A stretch of 64,000 nucleotides of DNA from Gp1-AA133 sp963850425 (lineage in GTDB: Bacteria; Acidobacteriota; Terriglobia; Terriglobales; Acidobacteriaceae): positions 496,001 through 560,000 of the forward strand of contig CAWKLF010000007.1 of NCBI GenBank assembly GCA_963850425.1, in the 5' to 3' direction. The number at the start of each line of letters is the position of its first letter. The first letter of the stretch is position 1. This document shows, in pieces, positions 35,242 to 43,315 of this stretch. Under the pieces are notes generated by a model, which saw nothing but the letters and a program-made list of their open reading frames with translations, was not told where the DNA came from and did not search any database. The position numbers and the translations under genes are program-made.

Positions 35242-38200
35242 CGTTGTAGAACTCCCGCGGCCACACCCTTGGAGGCCGACTCAGAAAGGCTGGGCAGGCG
35301 AACGATAAATGTCGCGCCCTGGGTTCCAGAATTGTTGTGGCACAGGATTTCGCCGCCGTGTTCGCGCACGATGCCGTAGCAGATGCTCAGGCCCAGGCCA
35401 GTTCCCTTCCCCACTTCTTTGGTGGTGAAGAACGGATCGAAGATACGGTCGGGATGGCTGATGCCATGCCCGTTATCGCGGAAAGAAACCTCGACGTAGG
35501 TGCCGAGGTTGGCAGTCATGATTTCGATGCGGGCGGGACGGCCAGTTTCGCGCACGGCATCGTAGGCGTTGTTCATGATGTTGAGAAAGACCTGCTGCAG
35601 CTGGTGAGAATCGCCCACCACCGCGGGCAGGCTTTCATCGAAGTGCTCGACGATCTCGACGCCGTGGCTATTGAAATCGTAGGCGCGCAATTGAATGGTT
35701 CGGAGCAGGATGCCATTCAGTTGCACGGGCTTGCGCTGGGGCGGCATCTGGCGGGCAAAGCTGAGCAGGTTCTGCACAATCTGCTTGGTGCGCTGCGCTT
35801 CCTGCAGGATGACGCGCAGGTCCTTGCGGGCGGATTCGGGCGTGTCCTGATTTTCGATAAGCAGGTCGGCGAAGCCGAGGATGGCGGTCAGCGGGTTATT
35901 CACTTCGTGGGCGACGCCGGAAACCAGCTGTCCCACGGCCGCCATCTTCTCCGCATGCATCAACTTGGACTGCAGCATGGCAGAGTCGGTGATGTCGGTC
36001 ATCACGACCACAATGCTGGTCACGATGCCCTGGTCATCGCGCATGGGACTCAGATTTACGGAGAACTGGCCCACCCGGCCATCGCCGCGCAGAACCTGCA
36101 GGTCGAGATTGTCGACCGGGTGGCCGGAGAGGGTTGAGTTCAGGGCATCGGCAAGCACAGGACGTCGAACGGGCGAAACCAGATCGGCCAACGGGCAGCC
36201 CACCAGCTGGGTTTGCTCGTAGCCTGCGTCGTACCAGCGGCGGTTGGCGTAGCTGATCAGTCCGGCGGTGTCGACCACCAGGATCAAGCTTTGCGTGTTG
36301 TTCAGAATCTTCTCGGAGAAGTCCCGCGCGTGTTGCAGTTCGGACTGGTAGGTCTTCAGGCCGGTGATGTCGAGCATGAGGCCGCGGTATTGCAGGACTT
36401 GGCCGTGCGCGTCGGGAACGGCAAAGGCGTTAATGAGTACATGGATCGCGCTGCCGTCCTTGCGGCGCAGGACTTCTTCATGATTCCGCAGCACGCCGTG
36501 TTGCTGCATGACCATGTTCAGGCGGCGCAAGCGGTCGGGCGAGCTGTAGAGCTGGCTGGGGATGTCGATTTTTAGAAGCTCCTCGCGGTCGTTGTAGCCG
36601 AGCATGCGGACAAGGGCGTCATTCACTTCGATGAAGTGCCCGTCCGGGACCGCGAAGAAAAGGCCTTCCTGGATGTTGTCGAACAGTTCGCGGTAGCGGC
36701 GTTCGGCTTCGCGGCGGTCGGTAATGTCCTTTAATACGTGGATGGTGTGCTGTCCTTCGCCCGCCGAGGCGTGAATGCGCGAAGTGGAAACCAGGTACAT
36801 GCGTTCGAGGACCTGGTGCACGTACTCGTCGGGACCGTCGATTGCGTTACGGCAGAAGGGGCACCCGGGTGCGGGACTGTCGCTGGCGAGCGAGACCAGG
36901 GCACGCATGTTGACGCCAATCAACTCACTGGGCGGCACTCCGATGAACTCCGCCAGGGAACGATTCACACGCAGAACATCCTGAGACTCATCGTGCACGA
37001 TGATGAAGTCGGTGATGGCGTCGAAGATCTCCATCCAGTGGCGGTTGGCCTTATCCATGCGCGTGAAGAGGCGGGCATTTTCGAGGGCAACCGACGCGTG
37101 GCTGGCAATGGCGTGCAGTAACTGTTCGTCGGCGCGGGTGAGGGGCTTGCCGCGGCCCGCAAGGCACAACACGCCGACCGATTCTTCGCCGGCTCCGCTA
37201 AGCCGCAGGATCGAACAATCCTTCCACTCGAGAGCGGCCGCGAGGGCGTTGCCGAGAAGTTCCGCAGCGGGTCCGGAGTAAAGGCGCTCGGAATGTTGGG
37301 CCAGCGATTCGGAGAGGGCGTGACTAAGACGCCGTTCCAGACTGCGATCCGAAATTTCGGCGCGCGAAGAGTCGTACAAAACGGTCGATGCGAGACTCCC
37401 CTCCTCAAACAGGGCCAGGGCGGAAGCTCTCGCGCCCGATAGTTCCGCGGCGCGAAGCAGGAAGCGGCGGTTGAAGTCGGGCAGGTGGACCAGGCTGCTG
37501 AGCTCGAACGACAAGCCCATGAGGGCTTCGGCGTGTTTGCGATGCTGCTCGGAAAGATGCAGGTTACGCATCACCTCAAGCGCGACCGATACCTGGGCGG
37601 CGAGAGCGCGCGCCCGGCGGACATCTTCCTCGGAAATGCCGGCGTGGTCGAGGCGATCGAGCACTCCGAACATGCCGAGAACCTCGCCGTCTGAGCCCAG
37701 CAGAGGGACGGCAAGGATCTGCCGGATCACGAACTCCGCGATCGCCTGCGCATTGGAGCCAGGAAGCTGGCTGGCGTCATCGGTCCAGAAGGCCTCCTTG
37801 GCAGTTAGCGCTTTCGTGGCGATGCCGTCGGGGAAGGTAAGGTCGACATGGCGGGCTTCGCCTTTCTCGGCACCCAACCGCACGCGGAACTTGCCGTCTT
37901 CCAACAATCCGATAAAGCAGCGCCCGAAGCCGAGGAAATCGGCAGCGCGCACGACGAAAGCTTCCAGAAACTTTTCCAGATTGCCTACCGAGCGCAGCTC
38001 GGAAGAAATCTCCAGAAGCTGGTGGAGTTCGTGGGCCTGGTTGCGGGCAGTTGCGTAGAGCTCGGCGTTCGCTACGGCCACTGCGCCAAAGCCGGCCACT
38101 GCGGAAACCAGCGATCGCTCATCGTTGGTGAAGATGCCGTCAGGGCGCGGGTAGACAAGAATGGCGCCTTGCGTACGCGAGGTGCGAAAGGGCGCGGCCA

Positions 38201-39122
38201 GAAGCATGCCGGCGGGCACCAGGTCTCCGAGAGCATGCGAGGCAGGATCGATAGAGACGGTGATCGGCTCCCCAGCGGAAACAGCGCGGGAGGCGACGTC
38301 GGCCGCAAAGCGTAAGGCGGTGCGGTCGTGCCGGGCGCGCGCGGAATTGCCCAGCTGGGCGCTCTCGGCGGCCATGCCGCGCAATTCGAATGGTCCCTCG
38401 TGGCGCATGAAGACACAGACCAGTCGGGCGCGCAACAGGACGCGGATGCGATCCGCCAGGGCTTCAATCACGGCGGCGACGTCCGGATTACCGTGCAGGG
38501 CGTGCGCGACTTCGGCAAGAATTTCCGCCCGGCGATGGTCTTCGCGGGAAGCCTCGGTCAGGCGCCGCGCTTCGAGCAGGCTGCCGAGCTGGCCGGCAAC
38601 GATGGTTGCTTTGGCAGCGAGGTCCTCGTTGAAGAAGCCCGGTTCGGAATCATGGATGAAAGCAACCGCGCCCAGGACCTCGTTCGAAACGACTAAGGGG
38701 GCGGCCATGATGGCGCGCGCGCGGAACTCGAAGGCGCGGGGGTAGCGAGCGGAATCGAGGAAGTTGACGAAGATCGTACGGCGGCGGCGGACCGCTTCGC
38801 CGGAAACCGCGCTCTCAGAGGCCTTCAGACGGAGTCCACAAAAGCTTTCCGCCATGAGACCGTCGGCTTCGGCTCCGACCATCTCGTCGGGGGACAGACA
38901 TTGCCAGAAGTAGACGCCACTCACCTGGAAGAACTCACGGGTCTGTTGGCAAAACAGGCGAATGAGCGCTGCGACATCGGTGCCTTGCGCCGCCGCGGCG
39001 GAGAAGCGCAAGAGCAGTTTCTGAAAACCTTCGTCGGACCTTGGGTTTGGTCCCCGGACGAGCGTCGTGTCTCCCGCGCGCATGGTTAGAGAAGCACCGC
39101 CTGGGCCCTTCCTTGCGTTCAC
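35238..39122 (-). CDS. Large multi-GAF, multi-PAS sensor histidine kinase
   Basis: 1294 residues, no membrane segment, so a cytoplasmic sensor. Four GAF domains in series (roughly 27-190, 200-360, 370-530, 545-690; repeated ends such as AVANAELYATARNQ and ASVALENARLFTRMD). Then three PAS domains (roughly 700-810, 810-930, 935-1050). HisKA (about 1060-1125) has MAAVGQLVSGVAHEVNNPLT with the phospho-His. The HATPase domain has NIMNNAYDAV, FRDNGHGISHPDRIFDPFFT and GKGTGLGLSICYGIVREHGG. PAS1 contains APGCPFCRNAIDG, a CxxC that could respond to redox or metal. GTG start at 39122 lacks a ribosome site. Confidence 0.95.
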   Translation of the reverse strand: MNARKGPGGASLTMRAGDTTLVRGPNPRSDEGFQKLLLRFSAAAAQGTDVAALIRLFCQQTREFFQVSGVYFWQCLSPDEMVGAEADGLMAESFCGLRLKASESAVSGEAVRRRRTIFVNFLDSARYPRAFEFRARAIMAAPLVVSNEVLGAVAFIHDSEPGFFNEDLAAKATIVAGQLGSLLEARRLTEASREDHRRAEILAEVAHALHGNPDVAAVIEALADRIRVLLRARLVCVFMRHEGPFELRGMAAESAQLGNSARARHDRTALRFAADVASRAVSAGEPITVSIDPASHALGDLVPAGMLLAAPFRTSRTQGAILVYPRPDGIFTNDERSLVSAVAGFGAVAVANAELYATARNQAHELHQLLEISSELRSVGNLEKFLEAFVVRAADFLGFGRCFIGLLEDGKFRVRLGAEKGEARHVDLTFPDGIATKALTAKEAFWTDDASQLPGSNAQAIAEFVIRQILAVPLLGSDGEVLGMFGVLDRLDHAGISEEDVRRARALAAQVSVALEVMRNLHLSEQHRKHAEALMGLSFELSSLVHLPDFNRRFLLRAAELSGARASALALFEEGSLASTVLYDSSRAEISDRSLERRLSHALSESLAQHSERLYSGPAAELLGNALAAALEWKDCSILRLSGAGEESVGVLCLAGRGKPLTRADEQLLHAIASHASVALENARLFTRMDKANRHWMEIFDAITDFIIVHDESQDVLRVNRSLAEFIGVPPSELIGVNMRALVSLASDSPAPGCPFCRNAIDGPDEYVHQVLERMYLVSTSRIHASAGEGQHTIHVLKDITDRREAERRYRELFDNIQEGLFFAVPDGHFIEVNDALVRMLGYNDREELLKIDIPSQLYSSPDRLRRLNMVMQQHGVLRNHEEVLRRKDGSAIHVLINAFAVPDAHGQVLQYRGLMLDITGLKTYQSELQHARDFSEKILNNTQSLILVVDTAGLISYANRRWYDAGYEQTQLVGCPLADLVSPVRRPVLADALNSTLSGHPVDNLDLQVLRGDGRVGQFSVNLSPMRDDQGIVTSIVVVMTDITDSAMLQSKLMHAEKMAAVGQLVSGVAHEVNNPLTAILGFADLLIENQDTPESARKDLRVILQEAQRTKQIVQNLLSFARQMPPQRKPVQLNGILLRTIQLRAYDFNSHGVEIVEHFDESLPAVVGDSHQLQQVFLNIMNNAYDAVRETGRPARIEIMTANLGTYVEVSFRDNGHGISHPDRIFDPFFTTKEVGKGTGLGLSICYGIVREHGGEILCHNNSGTQGATFIVRLPSLSESASKGVAAGVLQR

Positions 39123-39145
39123 AAGTTATTTAGATATAAGGGGAA

Positions 39146-39173
39146 AGTATCTTGCAATCTCAATTTGAGTCAA
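39146..39173 (-). promoter_or_regulatory. Probable sigma-70-type promoter of the kinase operon
   Basis: On the minus strand TTGACT (39168-39173), 16-bp spacer, GATACT (39146-39151). Transcription would begin about 15-20 bp before the GTG of the kinase gene, giving a very short leader. Confidence 0.6.
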
Positions 39174-39381
39174 GTGAATAAGGGTGAAGGTGTCGATCTG
39201 TGAAATCCCACGATTGCGCGGTGTCTTTAAATCTCACCCTGAGAATTGGGAGATGGCGGACCGAGATCGTGAGACGTTTCTAACTTGTCAGGGCAAGATG
39301 ACAGGCCGTCACCAACAGTACATTCCCTTCTGGCACAGCGACTTATCACGGTCACCAAAGTAACGTTCCCAACGATAAAGC

Positions 39382-39397
39382 TGGCACGGGCTTTGCA
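39382..39397 (+). promoter_or_regulatory. Sigma-54 (-24/-12) promoter of the chemosensory operon
   Basis: TGGCACG-GGCT-TTGCA: exact match to the sigma-54 consensus TGGCACG-N4-TTGCW, with the invariant GG and GC at the right spacing. The predicted start of transcription is near 39408, about 23 bp before the GTG at 39431 and its GGAGG site. An NtrC-type activator is encoded 5 kb away on the other strand. Confidence 0.88.
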
Positions 39398-39430
39398 GTT
39401 CCCGGGGTAGGATTTTTGCACGGAGGACTT

Positions 39431-39793
39431 GTGTCTCGACAACAACTACAACGCTGGCTGGCGGGGGCCGTTATCTCAGGCGTCGCCGCCTTGTGCCTTT
39501 TGTATCCGCTGCCGGGGCGAGCGCAGCAAGAAGAGATCTCGCGCAAGGTGAAATCCAAGGTAGCACCGAGTTATCCGGAACTGGCGCGCCGGATGGCGAT
39601 CTCGGGCGTGGTGAAGGTCCAGGTGGTAGTGGCGCCGAACGGCTCGGTGAAGAGCACCAAGGTCGTGGGCGGGCATCCATTGCTCGTCAATGCCGCGGTC
39701 GATGCGCTCAAGAAATGGCGGTTCGATGCCGCGTCGGAAGAAACGACAGGCGTGGTGGAGTTCAAGTTCGATCCGAATGTTGCCACTCAGTAG
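39431..39793 (+). CDS. Secreted TonB C-terminal-domain protein at head of che operon
   Basis: 120 residues from GTG 39431, preceded by GGAGG; an in-frame TTG at 39416 overlaps that site. The N-terminus is a signal sequence (WLAGAVISGVAALCLLYPLP followed by GRAQQ, a plausible AxA-type cleavage). The rest is a TonB_C domain: KSKVAPSYPELARRMAISGV, VVAPNGSVKSTKVVGGHPLL and DALKKWRFDAA. The long Pro-rich spacer of TonB is missing. It is 69 bp before the MCP gene and downstream of the sigma-54 promoter, so co-expressed with chemotaxis genes. Role unknown; it may link receptor state to the MCP. Confidence 0.86.
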   Translation: MSRQQLQRWLAGAVISGVAALCLLYPLPGRAQQEEISRKVKSKVAPSYPELARRMAISGVVKVQVVVAPNGSVKSTKVVGGHPLLVNAAVDALKKWRFDAASEETTGVVEFKFDPNVATQ

Positions 39794-39862
39794 GCCGGGG
39801 AGGCAGCGCCTGCGCACCATGGGTACGCGGGCGGGTTCGAGGCCAGCGAGGGAGAAACAGCG

Positions 39863-41851
39863 ATGACGCTGCGCAACAGACTTTACATGAGCTTTGGCGC
39901 CGTCCTGGTGATGGTCCTGGTCATGTTCTTCGTCAACTGGAGAGCGGTCAGCCGGGAGCACGAGGCGAAGAAGGCGGCGTCCACGTCGCTGCAACTGGCG
40001 GAAGCGACCGACGCGGTCAAGTTCCAGATGATGCAGAACCGTCTTTACCTGAGCAACTACCTGCTGAGCGGCGATACCCGCGAAGTAGACCGGATGAATG
40101 AGGGCATCCGGCAGCTGAACGACAAGCTGGACAAGACCGAGGCCCTGGCCGCGTCAGACCAGCAGAAAACGGCACTCGAGAAAGTTCAGCAGCTGGAGCA
40201 AAGCTGGGCCAAGGAGTTTGCCCAGCCCCTGGTGGATAAGCGTAAAGACGTGGATAGCGGGAACGCGACGGTGGCGGAACTGCAAATTTTCTATCTGCAG
40301 AAGGACGCTTCCTCCTGGGTCAAGAATTCCACGGAATTTCTGGACGCGGCTGACAAAGAAAACAAAAAGATTGTCGAAGAGCGCCGCGCTTCGGACGAAA
40401 AAGCCGCGACCGGCACCATTGTGGCGTCCTTCTTCAGCGTGATCGTCGCACTCGGAGTGGGCATCGGGATTGCGTTCCGCACGTCGCGTTCGATTACCGA
40501 ACCACTTTCAAAGCTGATGACGGTGGCGCACAAGATTGGCAACACTGGCGATCTGGACCACAACGTCGTCATCGATACCGAGCGGCAGGACGAGATCGGT
40601 GAACTCGCTCGGACCTTTGCCAACATGGTCACCTACCTGAAGGAGATGGCCACGGTTTCTGAAGCCATCGCCAATGGCGACCTGATGGTGGAAGTCGAGC
40701 CGCGTTCGAAGCAGGACACGCTGGGCCACGCGTTCCAACAGATGGTCGAGAGCTTGCGAGGGCTGGTACGCAGCGTGCGCGATCTTGCTTCGCAGGTGGC
40801 AAGCGCTTCCAGCCAGGTGGCTGGGGCTTCCGACGAATCCGCGAAGATCAGTTTGCAGGGCTCCTCGGCGATCGACGAAGTCACCAGCACCATGCACGAG
40901 ATGAGCGTCAATGTGCAGAACATGGTGAAGAGCACGCAGACCCAGGCTTCCAGCGTGAGCGAGACCTCGGCTTCCATCGACCAGATGGTGGCATCGATCC
41001 AGCGCGTGGCGGACACCGCCAAGGTGCTGCTGGATATCTCGAACCGGTCGCGCGAAGAAGTTCATAGCGGCATTACCACCATGGACAAGGCCACCGAAGG
41101 GCTGAACAAGATCAACAACACCATCAGATCATCGGGATCAATTATCGACGCGCTCGGCCAGCGCGCGGACGATATCGGCAAGATCATCGAGGTCATCGAC
41201 GACCTGGCCGAACAGACCAACCTGCTGGCCCTGAATGCCGCCATCGAAGCGGCGCGCGCGGGCGAGCACGGGCTGGGATTCGCGGTGGTAGCAGACGAAG
41301 TCCGCAAGCTGGCCGAAAAGTCCGCGCAGTCAACCAAGGAAATTTCCGAACTGATTCAAAGCATCCAGAAAGAAGCCCGCAAAGCGGTCGAGAACATGGA
41401 CGAGAGCACCACCATCGTCAACGAAGGCCTGGAGCTGGGCGGGGAGCTGAATGGGGCGCTGCGCAAGATCTCGAACGTGGTCACCGAGGTCTACAAGTTC
41501 GCGCAGGAAATCGGGGCAGCCACCAACGAGCAGTCGCACGGGTCTTCGCAAATCGCGCGGGCCACGACGCGGCTGAACGAAATCACGCACGAAATCAATT
41601 CCGCGGTGGAAGAGCAGGCTTCGGGCGCACAAGCGGTCGTGAAGGCCATGGAGCGCATGCGCGAGCTGATCCAGCAATCGACGTCGGGATCGACCGAACT
41701 GGCCGCCTCGGCGGAGCAGATGTCGAAGATGTCGCGCGAGCTGCTGGACGCGCTGGAGCGCGTTGCGGGCCGCACGGGCGATGTCGATCACGGGCGCAGC
41801 AACGATCGCAGTTCCAACAAGGTGGCGCGGCGGGCAACCGCGGGAGCTTAA
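39863..41851 (+). CDS. Methyl-accepting chemotaxis protein
   Basis: Transmembrane chemoreceptor, 662 residues. TM1 about 10-28 (SFGAVLVMVLVMFFVNW), a periplasmic helical-bundle sensor (about 30-185), TM2 about 190-212 (IVASFFSVIVALGVGIGIAF), HAMP (about 213-270; RSITEPLSKLMTVAHKIG) and the cytoplasmic signalling hairpin. The tip is almost invariant: DDLAEQTNLLALNAAIEAAR then AGEHGLGFAVVADEVRKLAE. The C-terminus ends NKVARRATAGA and lacks a CheR-tethering pentapeptide. It is 3 bp before cheW. Confidence 0.96.
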   Translation: MTLRNRLYMSFGAVLVMVLVMFFVNWRAVSREHEAKKAASTSLQLAEATDAVKFQMMQNRLYLSNYLLSGDTREVDRMNEGIRQLNDKLDKTEALAASDQQKTALEKVQQLEQSWAKEFAQPLVDKRKDVDSGNATVAELQIFYLQKDASSWVKNSTEFLDAADKENKKIVEERRASDEKAATGTIVASFFSVIVALGVGIGIAFRTSRSITEPLSKLMTVAHKIGNTGDLDHNVVIDTERQDEIGELARTFANMVTYLKEMATVSEAIANGDLMVEVEPRSKQDTLGHAFQQMVESLRGLVRSVRDLASQVASASSQVAGASDESAKISLQGSSAIDEVTSTMHEMSVNVQNMVKSTQTQASSVSETSASIDQMVASIQRVADTAKVLLDISNRSREEVHSGITTMDKATEGLNKINNTIRSSGSIIDALGQRADDIGKIIEVIDDLAEQTNLLALNAAIEAARAGEHGLGFAVVADEVRKLAEKSAQSTKEISELIQSIQKEARKAVENMDESTTIVNEGLELGGELNGALRKISNVVTEVYKFAQEIGAATNEQSHGSSQIARATTRLNEITHEINSAVEEQASGAQAVVKAMERMRELIQQSTSGSTELAASAEQMSKMSRELLDALERVAGRTGDVDHGRSNDRSSNKVARRATAGA

Positions 41852-41854
41852 GCG

Positions 41855-42382
41855 ATGAGCGTCGAGCGGCATACGAACCGCGAACTGCAGATCGTCGGCT
41901 TCCAGGTGGGAAACGAGACCTATGGCGTGCCCATCACCGCGCTGCACGAAATCGTGCGAGTGCCCGAGATCACGGCCGTGCCGGACGCGCCGGAATATAT
42001 GGAAGGCGTGATTAACCTGCGCGGCAAGATTGTATCGGTCATCGATCTGCGCAAGCGCTTCGGAATCAAGGAAACGGGATTGAGCCGGAGGAACCGCATC
42101 CTGGTAGTGGAGTTCAACGGGCGGCTGTCAGGCCTGATCGTGGACGCGGCGTCTGAAGTTCTGAAGATTTCCGCGGCTGATATCGAACCGCCGCCGGCTG
42201 TTCTGCAGGAAGGCGGGATCAGTTGCGTGACCGGGCTTGGCAAGTACCGGGGGCGGCTGATCATGTTGCTGGATACGACCAAACTTCTGGAGTTCGGCGG
42301 CGTCAAGGCACAGAAAGCTGCCGCCGAGGCGAAGCCGGCGGTCACTTCCAAGACGGAGGTCCTCGGCGCGGCCGCCCGCTAG
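41855..42382 (+). CDS. cheW: Chemotaxis coupling protein CheW
   Basis: Adaptor that couples the MCP to CheA, 175 residues. SH3-like double barrel: QIVGFQVGNETYGVPITALH, EIVRVPEITAVPDAPEYMEG, VINLRGKIVSVIDLRKRFGI and GLIVDAASEVLKISAADIEP. An extra Ala/Lys-rich tail of about 25 residues follows. Located directly after the MCP gene. Confidence 0.96.
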   Translation: MSVERHTNRELQIVGFQVGNETYGVPITALHEIVRVPEITAVPDAPEYMEGVINLRGKIVSVIDLRKRFGIKETGLSRRNRILVVEFNGRLSGLIVDAASEVLKISAADIEPPPAVLQEGGISCVTGLGKYRGRLIMLLDTTKLLEFGGVKAQKAAAEAKPAVTSKTEVLGAAAR

Positions 42383-42403
42383 GCAGGCCTGGACCGATAT
42401 TGC

Positions 42404-43315
42404 ATGGGGACATCAGGAGCAGCACCGGCACCCGCACTGACCGAGGCGGAACTGAAACTTCTGCAGGCGCTCATCTACCAGGAGTGCGGCATGCACTTCG
42501 ACGAGCGTCGCACGCATTTCCTGCAGGACCGGCTGCTGCGCCGCCTGAGGGAATGCCAGGTGGATTCGTTTTACAGCTATTACCGGCTGCTGATCAGCGA
42601 TGCCGGGCGCGGCGAACTCGCGCAGCTGCTCGAGAATCTTACGGTCAACGAGACCAGCTTCTTTCGCAATCGCGCGCAACTCGAGTTGTTCCATAAGTAC
42701 GTTCTGGAAGATCTTCTGCACCGCAAACAAGAGCGCCGGGATTTCTCGCTGCGCTTCTGGAGCGCGGGCTGCTCGACCGGCCAGGAAGCCTACACCATGG
42801 CCATGCAGGTAGCGGACGCGTTGGCGTATTACTACATGCGCAATCCCCTGCCGGTGGAATCGCCATCGCCCAAGCCGCTGATTCCGCCGCCCTGGAAGGT
42901 GGAAATCCTGGCGAGCGACATCAGCTATTCGGTGCTGCGCGCCGGGCAGGAAGGCGCCTACAACGAACATCAGATGGCAACGGTCGATTACAACTACCGG
43001 CTGCGCTACTTCGATAAGGTTGGAGACCGCTACTCGGTCAAGAAAGCGCTGAAGGAAGTCGTTCACTTCGATTTCCATAACCTGAAGACCGAATACCTGC
43101 CACAGCGCAATGACGTCATTTTCTGCCGGAACGTCATGATGTATTTCGACGAGGCCGAGCAGAAGCGGTTGATCAACAAGTTCTACCGCTGCCTGAATCC
43201 GGACGGTTACCTGTTCGTGGGCCACGCCGAAAGCCTGCTCGGCTTGACCGAAAAGTTTCAGATGGTGCACCGCAACAGCGGGACCGCCTACCAGCGCATC
43301 GAGGTGAAGCTATGA
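42404..43315 (+). CDS. cheR: Chemotaxis protein methyltransferase CheR
   Basis: SAM-dependent methylation of MCP glutamates, 303 residues. Helical N-domain (about 12-85; LTVNETSFFRNRAQLELFHK) and catalytic domain with FWSAGCSTGQEAYTMAMQVA, VEILASDISYSVLRAGQEGA and NDVIFCRNVMMYFDEAEQKR, ending GYLFVGHAESLLGLTEKFQM. All the expected SAM-site residues are present. Overlaps cheA by 4 bp (ATGA). Confidence 0.96.
   Translation: MGTSGAAPAPALTEAELKLLQALIYQECGMHFDERRTHFLQDRLLRRLRECQVDSFYSYYRLLISDAGRGELAQLLENLTVNETSFFRNRAQLELFHKYVLEDLLHRKQERRDFSLRFWSAGCSTGQEAYTMAMQVADALAYYYMRNPLPVESPSPKPLIPPPWKVEILASDISYSVLRAGQEGAYNEHQMATVDYNYRLRYFDKVGDRYSVKKALKEVVHFDFHNLKTEYLPQRNDVIFCRNVMMYFDEAEQKRLINKFYRCLNPDGYLFVGHAESLLGLTEKFQMVHRNSGTAYQRIEVKL

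Noticed and set aside
39332..39348. Second sigma-54-like site (TGGCACAGCGACTTATC)
   Set aside because: Has the -24 half but lacks the GC of the -12 half; the site at 39382 is perfect.
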